From positions 17,671,162 to 17,735,161 of the forward strand of contig NW_024037072.1 in assembly GCF_015706575.1 (NCBI RefSeq): DNA of 64,000 nt, given 5' to 3'. This document shows, piece after piece, positions 12,282-22,388 of this stretch (position 1 is its first letter; each line of letters starts with the position of its first letter). This stretch comes from Patiria miniata (taxonomy: Eukaryota; Echinodermata; Asteroidea; Valvatida; Asterinidae). The notes beneath the pieces were generated by a model. That model made no database searches, had not been told where the DNA came from, and saw only the letters and a list, made by a program, of their open reading frames with translations. A program made the translations under genes and the position numbers.

Positions 12282-12658
12282 GGCCAAAAAAAAAAGTCTC
12301 CGGTTTCTGGTACGGAGCTTGCCCAAAAAGTGATGCGGCTACGCGGCTTTTTTTTTTTTTTACCTGATTTTTTTGCTTTTTGCTTCAAATGTGTGCTGAT
12401 GACTGCAAATGGTGCCCGACTAAACTTAGTGCAAATATATGGGAGTCCAGAGAGGCCACGAAAAGCTTATTCTCGACCATAACCCAGTCTAAAAACACGT
12501 TAAAATTGTGCAGCAGCAGGATTCCAGTCAAACCAGTGAGTTTGGCGGTTTTGAGACATCATCTTTCATTGAAAAAAAAACTTTTTCATTTTGCCGACGC
12601 GCATGGCTACGGCGACGCGCGCGCATACCAGAAACCGGAGACTTTTTTTTTTTTGGCC
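12282..12658. mobile_element. PIF/Harbinger-like MITE
   Basis: A 377 bp element with ~32 bp inverted ends that start GGCCAAAAAAAAAAGTCTCC, differing mainly in poly-A length. It is flanked by TAA on both sides (12279-12281 and 12659-12661). A three-base TWA duplication fits PIF/Harbinger. The inside is CpG-containing and non-coding. Confidence 0.75.
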
Positions 12659-12661
12659 TAA

Positions 12662-13470
12662 ACTGTCAATTTTATCCACACTCTCATTCATTTTTCGTGT
12701 TTGGTTCAAAGTATTTTAAAAATAAGCATCACTGTCCATGAAATGTCTGGTCACACACATAATAAGTCAGTTCAAGTATGTGACATGCAAAAACAAAGGA
12801 ATGCCTTTGTATAACATTTTATTTGAACAGTTTGTGACTTGAACTGGATAGCATGTTACTTAACCTGAGACGGACTTGTAGGCCAAAGGGTTTTTAATAC
12901 ACTCAACTAAACAACAGATAGGCCTAAATATATGGAATGACGAGGTGAAATAAAAACCAAGTGCATCAATATTAGTTGGGGCGGGGGAGGGGATTGGTAG
13001 GGCCTGGTGGCAATGCCCTAAGTCGATGATGGTGCTGATGACAACCATCTTCCCCTCATACAAAATATAATCTTTTTGTGAGATGGGATGGCCTGATGAA
13101 ATGTCATGATACATGATCTGTGTAAAATTAAGTGACTTTGTCTTGTGATCTTCAGCTATCTAAAGAAAGGGAAGTGCGGGGAAAATTCCCAGAACAAGTT
13201 GTAGTTTCTTAGGTAATTATGAAAGTGACATATAAACACATGACCGAACACTATTCCAAGGTTTCTTCAAGTTTTGCAATCTGCTGTTGGATACGATTTC
13301 AGTTGCAGTTTCCTTACGATTGTATTTTCATAATATGCATCTATAGACACAACATGTGCACTAGTCCTCACACACATTTGCAGTTAACTATACTTACACT
13401 ACTTTCCAAATGAAAAGGACTAGTTTGATCATCAGTAACTACGCAGAGTTGTTTTCATTAATTGTCAGTT
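12662..13470. other. Upstream region of the plus-strand GPCR
   Basis: No additional gene is seen. The last bases before the ATG include 'tgttttcattaattgtcag', a plausible splice acceptor ending three bases before the start codon. A pyrimidine-rich acceptor lies at a similar place before the minus-strand paralogue. This suggests both receptors have a non-coding first exon upstream. Confidence 0.4.
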
Positions 13471-14889
13471 ATGGCAACTACCGACAGTGGACTTACTGAT
13501 GCCCTGTGCAATATTTGTACCACACAAAATGTATCTGATACCACAGAGGAAGAGTTGGTTCAGGCTGCAAAAGATTATAATAGGCAGGTGGATATCACTA
13601 ATGCCATTTTGATTGAATGCGTCAAGTATATGGTGCCTATTGGCCTGTTGATGAATGTGATTTTCCTGTATGTTGTGGGGCGCATCAAATCCATGCGCTC
13701 TATCGTTAATGTCTACTTGGGCAATTTAGCAGTGGCAGATAGCCTGTTTCTCACAGTTCAACTCATTTCTACAACATGGACTCGTGCAAGTGGAGTGCGT
13801 TTTGTCCTTCTACGTTCTCTTGCCGGCTTAGCCAACTTTGCATCCTACTTCATCGTAACAGCTCTGGCTATTGAGAGATTCTCTGCTGTGCACCATCCAC
13901 TGACATTTAGAATGGTAGCCAGCAAAAGTCGTGCTGCCAAGATAGTGGCAGTACTGTGGGTGCTTGCAGCAACCTTAGGAATTGGAGTGACCCTGACGAT
14001 CCACTGGGGAGGAAAGATTGGAGCAACCATTTGTTTTGTTCCTGTCATTTTCATTTACACAACCGGTCTGTTCATCAATGCCTCCCTGTATGCTTGTATT
14101 GTCAAGAAACTTCAAAGACAACCAGAAAATATTACATCAACAAATCCACACCAAAAACTGCGCCGGGTAATTGCCATGCTTGTGGTAAACACTGCTGTGT
14201 TTTTCACCCTTAACATTGTGTTCATAATCGAGGTCACAATGGCATTAAAAATAATGTGGTCTAATCTCTCTGCTTTGAATAAAATCAAAGCTCAGCTTTC
14301 AATGGTTCATTTAAACATTGTTGGGACAATTTTGTTTATGCTGAATTCTTCAGTTGACCCTCTGGTATACAGTGTCTTCAATGCTGACTACCGGACAGCT
14401 TTAAAGGAGGCAATTCCCTGCCTTGATACTAAACGCTACTGTTGCTGCTTCTGCTTCAGCTGTACCAAACAAAGCCGAAACACCCAACAGGAGCCAGAAG
14501 AGCAGATTGAATTGCAGGAAATTCACGGAACACCAAATCAAGATGGTCACTGTCTTGCTGCTGTTGCCAGTGTTGTCATTCTTGATGCATCAGATCAGAG
14601 CGGATTGCAAGACGGTCACCACAAACCAGCTCAACAGACATGCTCTCTGGCTGATGTTGCTGTTGTTGACATTGTTGATGAAACAGAACAGATTCAATTG
14701 CAGGAAATTCACAGTGGACAAACTCATGAGAAGCGGTCTCTTGCTGCTGTTGCTGCTGTTGCCATGAATGGCATATATGTAGTTGATGCAACAGAGCAGA
14801 TTGAACTGCAAGACATGCACCATGAACCAACCCAACAGACATGCTCTCTCCCTGATGTTGTTGGCACTTTTGATGAAACATTTTGTTGA
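13471..14889 (+). CDS. Rhodopsin-class (class A) GPCR, single exon, with repeat-bearing long tail
   Basis: A 472-residue seven-transmembrane receptor paralogous to the one at 9424-10485. I use the ATG at 13471 because its context is shared with the paralogue. TM1 is near 52-72. TM2 holds NLAVAD, with the Asp (residue 90) intact. TM3 ends in ERF (135-137), TM6 is near 233-256, and TM7 has SSVDPLVY (293-300). As in the paralogue, the TM3-loop 2 Cys pair and the TM6 Pro are absent. After a Cys cluster (324-331) comes a ~130-residue tail made of diverged repeats of E/D-x-TEQIELQEIH followed by CSLADVA or RSLAAVA segments, at about 343-371, 372-402, 403-438 and 439-472. A further decayed unit follows the stop. 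TM1-TM2 and TM3-TM4 are nearly identical in DNA to the paralogue. The ligand is unknown. It could belong to a lineage-specific sensory GPCR expansion like those reported in sea urchin, which is inference. Confidence 0.95.
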   Translation: MATTDSGLTDALCNICTTQNVSDTTEEELVQAAKDYNRQVDITNAILIECVKYMVPIGLLMNVIFLYVVGRIKSMRSIVNVYLGNLAVADSLFLTVQLISTTWTRASGVRFVLLRSLAGLANFASYFIVTALAIERFSAVHHPLTFRMVASKSRAAKIVAVLWVLAATLGIGVTLTIHWGGKIGATICFVPVIFIYTTGLFINASLYACIVKKLQRQPENITSTNPHQKLRRVIAMLVVNTAVFFTLNIVFIIEVTMALKIMWSNLSALNKIKAQLSMVHLNIVGTILFMLNSSVDPLVYSVFNADYRTALKEAIPCLDTKRYCCCFCFSCTKQSRNTQQEPEEQIELQEIHGTPNQDGHCLAAVASVVILDASDQSGLQDGHHKPAQQTCSLADVAVVDIVDETEQIQLQEIHSGQTHEKRSLAAVAAVAMNGIYVVDATEQIELQDMHHEPTQQTCSLPDVVGTFDETFC

Positions 14890-15685
14890 TACATGTAGAA
14901 AAGAACAAACTGAATTCCAAGCAACTCACCGAGAGCCGGTATCAACAATGGAACAATAAGGTATAAACAAGAATGTCTCTCAGCATTTTGCAGAAAAAAA
15001 ATCAGATAAAACCTGGACATATGTGGCTGAATGTAGTCCACGTAAGAAGAGTTCACTATCTACCAAAGTCACAAAAGATCTTGTCAACAATACACCACAA
15101 TTTTCATGAAGAGATAATTTCCTATTCTCTCAGTACACAAAATTTACCTCTTCCTGAAAAGTGTGACGAATAACACAAAACCCAATGTGCCTAAATAAAT
15201 CTCTCTTTTTAGGGGGTGGGGCCCCAAAAATGTTGGTTATTCATAGAATGATTGTCAGACATGGGAAAGAATAATGTGCAAATTTCAGACAAATTGTCCC
15301 AAAGCAACGAGGAAAAACTATTTGATTTATTTAATGTAACACTGTGACCTGAATTGTAACCATGTGACCTGAGTTTGAAAATGATTTGTAGAATTCATTA
15401 ATGAATGGGCACTAGCATGTTAGTTTCAGATAATCAGTTCAAAACAAAGAAATTGCAGACAATTTTTGGTTCTAGTGTAAGCCATTATGTCAAAGGCTAA
15501 AGGTGTTGTGAAGAAACTGTAGAGGCAATTATGTTTAACTAATTAAAAGAATTTCCAAATAAAACCTCAGAGGGAAACTGACTAGGAGCATTATAATAAT
15601 TTTAAAGTTGAACAAAGAAATGGACTGGAGAACCCCGCTCCACTTTTTGTTGTTCAACTTTTTTACAAAAATGTGTTTAAAAGAA
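14890..15685. other. 3' flank of the plus-strand GPCR
   Basis: Directly after the stop, about 14900-14945 is one more decayed unit of the receptor tail repeat ('gaacaaactgaattcca', 'caccgagagccggt'). The rest is AT-rich with no recognised feature. No clear cluster of AATAAA signals can be singled out; 'cctaaataaatc' near 15191 is one candidate. Confidence 0.5.
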
Positions 15686-16572
15686 GTGTCTGATAAGTCG
15701 TGAATGTTCGTGGTCCATTGGAACGTTCCATTGGAATGGCAGGCGTTCCATTGAGAACGTTCTGTGTTCCCAATGGAACGCTGGGGCGTTCCGCACATTG
15801 AATGGAATGCACTGAGCTGCAGTCCAGCTAGAACGGGGAGGGAACACCATGTTCCCAGCGGAACGCTGCACGGCGGGATATTCGCAGTCGAGGATAAGTA
15901 TGTACATCTTGCGGCGCGTAACTGCAGGACTCAAAGGCGGAGTTTTCTCAAACGCACATCTTTTCTGACAAAGTGTGCATCATGAATGGTAAGCTCCGCT
16001 TTTATCATTTTCAATTTTTAGTTAGTAAAAGTATAAAATGGTACAGGTATTAAAAGTATTGTTCTTGCAACAGCATCATTTAACGTGAACAAACAATCAC
16101 TGTAGTGATTGCATGTGATGTGAGGTTGGGGCTACAGAAATTTCACCACAGAAACGACATGTACATCTGATTACCAAGATTCCATCAACATTCACTTGTA
16201 ACTTGTGTTAAACTATTTACCCAAACCTAAATAGGAATTTTACAATCACGTCCAAATATTACCTGAATTCTCAAAAACAAGAAAAACCTACCATTCAGTG
16301 ACGCACGGGTGGCCGGGGATCGGGATGCCATTTTTCCTGACGCAATATGGGCAAATATTCTAAACTGCAGGCCCATCGTATATGTGATATGCTGGGAATG
16401 TTCCACTGGAACGCGCAATAGAACGCGTGTTTCTAACCGTTCGGCTGGACTGTTCTTTCAAAGGGATTGTGCCGTTCCAACGGAACAGTCCCCTGTTCCC
16501 AATGGAACGCCAGAGCCTTCCAGTCCGGGAACACGCCATTCCAATGAGAACGTTCACTGACTTATGAGACGC
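15686..16572. mobile_element. Fold-back element with GAACGTTCCATTGGAACG-type arms
   Basis: An ~887 bp element whose inverted ends are GTGTCTGATAAGTC and its near-complement at 16559-16572. Both arms are filled with imperfect palindromes around 'gttccattggaac' (15705-15865 and 16396-16556). The inner parts of both arms are CpG-rich. The left arm reads 'atcatgaatggtaagc' and the inverted right arm reads 'cactgaatggtagg', so both resemble an exon end with a splice donor. There is no transposase. The superfamily is not assigned because no target duplication was found. Confidence 0.7.
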
Positions 16573-16854
16573 TCCCTAATCATGAAGCATTTGCAATGCA
16601 TTACACTCCAATCCTCTTGCAATTAACATTTTTTCCACTTAAATCTAGATTGATGTGAGAGTGTGTGATGCAATGTACATGTACTTATTAAGTGTTAGCT
16701 AGTAGGTGTACCTGTATACACAACTTTCTTTGTAAAATGTTATAATGTAAATTTGAGTATATTGATAAATTGAAAGAGCCTGTGCATTTTTATTACCTCT
16801 CATTTACTCAAAACCGGTAGCATCATAAGCTCAAGCTGGATCGCTTGGGTCCTC

Positions 16855-17029
16855 AATTGACCTATCACCGTTTGCGAGTTAACCACGCCCCTTAGACAAC
16901 CCTATGGAATTTCGTACATTACTTTTTATTTGTCTCAGATTTTGCGCGTTCCGCGTCCATTTGTATATCATGTAATTGGACAATATTTTAAAAGCTGCAC
17001 TGACGCGATTCTACTGCGACAGGTTAATT
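16855..17029 (+). mobile_element. Short MITE, copy 2 (TIR AATTGACCTATC)
   Basis: A ~175 bp copy of the element at 3511-3684, in opposite orientation. It starts AATTGACCTATCACCG and ends GCGACAGGTTAATT. The shared middle includes 'ttagacaaccctatggaatt'. It is non-coding and lies ~60 bp outside the fold-back element at 17089. Confidence 0.7.
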
Positions 17030-17088
17030 CACTCTCATTGTTTAATTTCCATAAAAGTCTATGTGTACCTAAACTTTTATGGTGGCCC

Positions 17089-18097
17089 TGGAGGGACATA
17101 AGTGGTCGTGAAATTTTTGCCACAAGTCGTGAATTTTTGCGACTAGTCGTGAAATTTTTGCGACTAGTCGTGAATATTTTTGCGACTAGTCGTGAATATT
17201 TTTGCAACGTTGTGTTTTTATTCACGACTAGTCCTGAATTTTTTTCATGACTAGTCGTGAATAGGCCTATTTTTCACGACTATTTTGCGACTTGTCGTGA
17301 ATAAATTCATGCCCATCGTGAAAAAAATCACGACCGGTCATGATTTTGTCGCTAAATTTTTTTCAGTAGCTTTGAGGGTTTTCATCAAACTGGCAATAGA
17401 GGGTGTTCGGCAGCATGCAGCACGTGCTATTCATGCAGTCTATGGGCTCCGTGCGTCAACGAAAGAGGGCACCCTTTTACCTAGCAACGACGTCCCATGG
17501 GCGGGACATTTAGCTCGTTGCCGCACACCGTTCCTTGTGTGTGCCGCACGTGCACCAGGGGATTTCTACTATGTACATGTACACACAGTAGTACGGCCAC
17601 GCGGCAAGATGGCGTCGGTCGGTCACCCCCAACTGTTCCTTTTTTGCCGGTGAGGGGGTACTTGTGAATGGAGCGGATATAGTCTCTAATCGTTGATTGA
17701 TAGTACACCGACTTTAAACAAGAGTATCAGAAGTTCCCGATTTTTTTCCAATGATGTCCAGCGTAGCACTCCGATCAATTAGAATAATGCAGCCTGCATT
17801 CGTTGCGCGCGTATCACATCACACATCACATGCATCACACGCGACAAAATAATCCATATACATGAACACATATATATACACACTTCTGTTGAACCCTTCA
17901 AGTTACTGGAAAAATATTTACGACAAAAATTCACGACTTGTCGTGACCTTTATTCTCAATTGGTCGTGAATATTTTTGCGACTAGTCGTGAATTTATTCG
18001 CAACTGGTCGTGAATATTTTTGCGACTAGTCGTGAAATATCGCGAATAAATTCACGACTAGTCGCAAAAAATATTCACGACTGCTTATGTCCCTCCA
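17089..18097. mobile_element. Fold-back element with CGACTAGTCGTGAA subterminal repeats
   Basis: Inverted ends are TGGAGGGACATAAG (17089) and CTTATGTCCCTCCA (18097). The inverted similarity may extend outwards to 'aaagtctatgt' on both sides. Inside each end are stacks of the palindromic motif CGACTAGTCGTGAATATTTT (about 17100-17345 and 17920-18080). The central 500 bp is different: CpG-richer and non-repetitive, with a (ca)/(ta) run near 17880. No transposase is seen. It may be a non-autonomous transposon with many terminal binding-site-like repeats. Confidence 0.75.
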
Positions 18098-18249
18098 TGA
18101 CATAGACTTTCATTCTTTTGTTGGTGTAGAACGATTATCTGTTGTAACTTTCTGATAGCTCTAATCCTTTGAAAAATTGTGATGGTGATTGATGTGATAA
18201 GGATGTACACTTTTTTTCATTTGGAAGAAGACAGCAAACATTTACGCCA

Positions 18250-18545
18250 TACCAAGCGATACTGAAGAAGCAGACTTTATTCCTAGAAACTCTGAATACG
18301 TGTATCATACTTGTATTGACCAACATGTTTGAATCAATTCCATTGATGAAACAGAACAGACTGAATTGTAGGAAATTCACCATGATCGAACCAACCCAAC
18401 AGACACGCTCTCTCGCTGATGTTGCTGCTCTTGTGAAACTGAAGCAGCAGACTTTATCCCTAGAAACTCTGAATCTAAACTCTGAATGCATGTATACATG
18501 TAAGACCAACACGTTTGAATCAATAACATTCCCTGACTTCTCTGT
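18250..18545 (+). pseudogene. Orphan copy of the GPCR tail repeat
   Basis: The stretch 18345-18445 matches the tail-coding DNA of the receptor at 13471-14889: 'gatgaaacagaacaga', 'ggaaattcac', 'gaaccaacccaacagaca', 'gctctctc', 'gctgatgttgctg'. In the receptor frame it contains a stop and no receptor body. It sits inside a ~185 bp tandem duplication: 'cagactttat(t/c)cctagaaactctgaat' occurs near 18270 and 18450, and 'caacatgtttgaatcaat' and 'caacacgtttgaatcaat' follow each. It could be a tail remnant of a lost third receptor or a displaced minisatellite unit. It lies 80 bp from the matrix-gene exon. Confidence 0.7.
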
Positions 18546-18625
18546 TCCATTGAGAAAAGTTGTGTTGCCATAACAATAAAAGTAGTAGGCCTGAAGAGTC
18601 TTTAGTGCTGAATGTTTTCTCTTAC

Positions 18626-18830
18626 CTCACCCCACTCTCCAGCTGACCAGGACGTGCAGGGGTCCATGTGGCATTCCTGCACTCTATCTGGCTCCAGCCT
18701 GGGGTCACAACGCTCCCCAGGCACCATGGTGATCAGGGAATGGGTCAGGGTCTGCTTGCAGGTCACCTGTCTCATCTGGCGCCCTGTGCCGCAGGTCCGG
18801 CTGCACTCCATCCACTCTGTCACTTCCCAT
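18626..18830 (-). CDS. ADAMTS-like/papilin-family gene, TSP1-repeat exon (last visible)
   Basis: This 205-nt exon encodes a thrombospondin type-1 repeat: WEVTEWMECSRTCGTGRQ, then a TC, an ERC and a final CHMDPC, followed by TSWSAGEWGE, which opens the next TSP1. The WxxW pattern and CSRTCGTG motif are typical of secreted ADAMTS, ADAMTS-like and papilin proteins. The acceptor is 'ctttgtgcag' (exon starts at 18830) and the donor is GAG|gtaag. The first base completes a Val codon split with exon 25848-25719, which fixes the join. The exon ends in phase 0, so at least one more exon must follow to the left. I could not find one before the window edge. Two truncated copies of this exon's 5' end lie just upstream at about 18980 and 19119. 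Confidence 0.9.
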
Positions 18831-19128
18831 CTGCACAAAGAAGGGAAACAAAATTCTGATAGAAACAGGGTTCCAACCCAATGACTGCAATCTGGTGTTA
18901 TAGTCATGATAAGCCTACTCATTCTTCAGCATCCTTTGTTCGTGGTCTGGCTGCACTTCATCATTTCTGTCACCTCCTATCTGCATAAAAGCTGGGGTTT
19001 GAACCCAAGACCTTTTAACAACAGTTTCGGTGCCATCTACACATGAGATATATTGAGATATGTCAATTGCCATCCCATCATAGGTCTGGATGTTCCACAT
19101 CCACTGTGTAACCTCCCATCTACATTAA
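18831..19128 (-). repeat. Tandem copies of the intron end and exon head of the TSP1 exon
   Basis: Read on the minus strand, 'atgcag|ATAGGAGGTGACAGAAATG' (from 18980) and 'tgtag|ATGGGAGGTTACACAGTGG' (from 19119) align with the true exon start 'gtgcag|ATGGGAAGTGACAGAGTGG' (18830). Similarity runs ~55-60 bases into the exon, including 'aagtgcagccagacca' in the middle copy. Then each copy switches back to intron sequence containing 'ggttcnaaccc'. Spacing is ~150 and ~139 bp. Both copies have lost the TSP1 frame. They are best seen as tandem-duplicated, decaying pseudo-exon heads. Confidence 0.75.
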
Positions 19129-19502
19129 TAATAATAATCGGCATTTAAGAACGCTCTTATTAGTAAACTAAATCACAGCGCTTACAGTATTATTATTACC
19201 CCTGATCATTGGGCCAATGAAACATTCCAAATACCATCTCAGCTCCCTGGGGAGTATACAGCTCGATGCTGCCTGTTAGGCGCAAGCAAGCTAATTCAAT
19301 CACAATAACCATCTCTGCCCTCACAGGTACCCATTTACTCCGGGGTGGAGAGAAGCAATGAGTGACAAAGTGCCTTGCTCAAGTGCACACGCACCATTAC
19401 CCGAACCCACATGGACTCGAACCCATGGACTCGGACCCACAACCCGCAGCTTTACCCACAGACCACGAATCCAGTGCCCTTAACCACGAGGCTACAGCAC
19501 TC
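19129..19502 (-). mobile_element. tRNA-derived SINE, family 1, copy 1
   Basis: Read on the minus strand, the 5' head has an A-box-like 'tagcctcgtggttaaggg' and a B-box-like 'gggttcgagtcc'. The body is 'gcaaggcactttgtcactca', 'tgggtacctgtgagggcaga' and 'ctccccagggagctgagat'. The end is 'aaatgccgattattattatt'. A second copy in the other orientation is at 44298-44652. This is a polymerase III-type short retroposon with a (TTA)n tail, located in the intron of the matrix gene. Confidence 0.8.
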
Positions 19503-22046
19503 CACATCTACATAAGAAAAAAGAAAGAGGCTCGTAGCCAGCAAGGGGTTAAGGGTGGGTAATTTTTTACATAAAAAACCCGTCTCTGTAAAAGTGGACC
19601 CTTTAATAGAAAGTGCGCAATCAATGCCACAGCTGCTAGAAATCTAAATGTGTATTTAATTGTTCAAAGCATGAATTTGAAATGTGGGCCAGTTGAAGTA
19701 TTCTTTTTACAGTTATTACCATTAAAACGGACTGCTAAAATAGTGTCAAACTTGGTGTGGGCTTTTGAAATACCACCCTCCCCTCCCACTATATGGGCCG
19801 GAGAAAATCATCTGAGTCAGTGTTCGAACCCATGACCTTTCAGCTACAACACAAGGGATCTGTAGGGAACTCATGATGACATTAAGTTATTATGTCAAAC
19901 AACAAGTACAAAGATGGAAGAAATAATTGGAGAAACTTGACTAGACCAAGGTTCGAACCAAAGACCTTCCTACCACAATTCCAGTGCTGAACTCACAATG
20001 AAATATGTTGTTAAAAAGTTAAAATGAGACTGACAAGACACCAGAATAAGCCACATTTTTTTCACAGTCAAATGAGGGCACCGTAACAGTACCTTTGTGG
20101 GATGCAAAGAGATGTAAATCCCTGGGTAATTGACCTAAGTTTACATTCCCCTAAGTTTACATCTCCCTATAATTAAAAAATGACATTTTTATACTCTTTA
20201 GATTTTAGATTGAAATTAAGTTGCAAAATTGCTCAAAACACTAGATATTCTTCTATTTGTACCCAGAAAATGGCATTCTTATTTATGTAGAGCACTCCGA
20301 TTCACTCAAACATACGGCTCTTTCGTGCCACACTCTGCACCGTTTAAAGTTCATCAGGGCTAGAGTGTCTCAAGTTAGTTACAACAGGAATGGATGATAC
20401 ACCTTGTAAACCTTTCTAAAAACCTCTGGGTATCTTCTTATGACTAGAATGGGTTTAACTTTTCTTTGGAAACCTTTCATTTTCATGATTTAACAATTTA
20501 TCTTCTGATTGCAATTTGCCCAAAGTGGTTTTCTAAATTCTTTCAATTCAATCACCCTCCCAGTTCCAGCAAACCCTTGTCACAAACTCCACACAAGGGA
20601 CTTATACTCCACTTCACTTGATTTATGAAGTTTATGTAAGGTGTAATCCCACCTTCTACTCAAGTTGAAGTCCTTAAAGTTGGGCTTAAAAGAACTGCAT
20701 GGCCAAGCACGGTGCCAGTCTCATGGGAACTTACTAAGCTAAGGGGGGAGGACAAGGAGGAGGCAAGGTCTAGACCACCCTGGAAAACGCTGGCTTCAGG
20801 CCAAACAGAAAAGAGAAAAGTGGCAGCTTGGACTACTCACAGGCAGCAGAACATGCACTTAGGCAAGACATGCATAACTTATAATGATTAATGTTCCTGG
20901 TGATTCATAGTTTATTTCTTGTCCAATTCCAAGAGATGGAGTTCACCTCGATGACTTGTTCCTGTTGTTTTTTTCGTTTCTTTTCTTTTTTTCTCCTTTT
21001 TAATTTCTTTGTAACATATTGATGAGATGCGGCTTGCTACATCCTACAGGCATGGGAAGGGGGGGGGTATGGTCTTGGTTTCAAGACGTCCTTATTGTTT
21101 CAGCACGCATGGGTTATTGGACTAAGCAGCGATTCACAGAAGCGGGCGCACTTTATACATGTGCGAACAAGCCAGGAAGTTCTTTGCATGCGGTTTGTCG
21201 ACTGAGTCAGGTTTGGGGTGGGGACAGAACACCCTCTATCGGGAGTCAGGACAACATGCAACATGGGGTGTAGAGTAGGTCAATGCTGATATGAGTGCCA
21301 TGTTCCCCTCTCAAAAAAAATCCTGGCCACACCCTTCTTTGCAAGTTGGCATTAACAGAGGCAATGTTACTGTGCCAAGTAATATACAGATTTTCTTGGA
21401 TGATGGTCAATTTTTCTGTGCAAAACATGCCTTGGGAAGGTGGGAGTATTTTGTAGAGTCCCTTTTAAAGTCATTACTTTCAAAGACCTAAAATTCTCTT
21501 TCAGCAAAAGCGAATTTTAACAACCCCTCTTCAGTTTCCTTGACTGTAGAGATGACAGGAGTTCCTGCTGCTCCATATACGCATGGATTTCCTCAGTTGA
21601 ATCCTAGTTAATCCATTAAGCTCACCCCAAGAGTATCCCCTGCTTAACCCCTTCCCTCTCCCGAGAACTAGGACTTGAAATTGAAGGACTGAATGAAGCA
21701 ATACATTTGGTGACGACAGTCCTGTTCATGTGTGTCATCGGTGGAATAATGGGGTAAGGGATTTCAAGAGGGGATAGGCACAATTTCAATAGGGCTGTGA
21801 GATTGTCTCTCTACGGAGTTTCTTCCATATGTCGGGATATTGTTATATAATGGCTTGATTGTTTCTCAACATGAATGCAGCCCTACTCAAAATCACATCT
21901 GTCAGCCAATTCAAAGATAATTGTTTAAGGGTAAATTGATGTCAAGTCTCGATCATCCCATTAACACTTTGACATTTTGGGAGGGTTTGTAAAAATGCTG
22001 TTACTTTCACATCAAGGCAGATGTCCATATAGATGTAGGACCACCA
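19503..22046. other. Intron sequence with degenerate tRNA-like repeats
   Basis: At about 19822-20010 two ~125 bp units begin 'gttcgaacccatgaccttt' and 'gttcgaaccaaagacctt'. They are similar to the intronic 'ggtttgaacccaagacctt' near 18995, so they are decayed relatives of the same tandem family. The rest (20.0-22.0 kb) is AT-rich with a pyrimidine tract near 20970-21010. I see no gene in it. Confidence 0.5.
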
Positions 22047-22055
22047 CTTTCTCTC

Positions 22056-22380
22056 AAGGGCGGATCCAGGGGGGGGCCAAAGGGGGCCATAGCCCCCTCC
22101 CCCCCCAAAAAAAAACGAAACCAATTTTTTTTTTTTTATGTGACATCGCAATAAAGGCAGGCAATGAGTACACCACCATCTTTTCCTCAAAAAAAAACAT
22201 TGGTTAAAGTGGTCAGAAATTGCCTCAGATCGCACCACAGAGCATCTAGAATCCAAAATATTTTCGGGGCCCTTAAGCGGGCCCCGAACCCCACGCCGTA
22301 ATTTTTTTTACCCACTTTTTTGGGGGACCAAAATTTTTTTGGCCCCCCCCCCCCAAAATTGTGTTCTGGATCCGCCCTTG
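22056..22380. mobile_element. hAT-like MITE, copy 1
   Basis: Termini are (C)AAGGGCGGATCCAG and CTGGATCCGCCCTTG. The flanks carry the duplication CTTTCTCT (22047-22054 and 22381-22388; the next C may also be shared). Eight-base duplications and CA-starting ends fit hAT. The inside holds poly-G/poly-C next to the ends, 'gacatcgcaataaaggcagg', 'cagatcgcaccacagagcat' and the palindrome 'ggggcccttaagcgggcccc'. It is non-coding. Closely similar copies are at 29372-29687 and 59349-59615. Confidence 0.88.
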
Positions 22381-22388
22381 CTTTCTCT

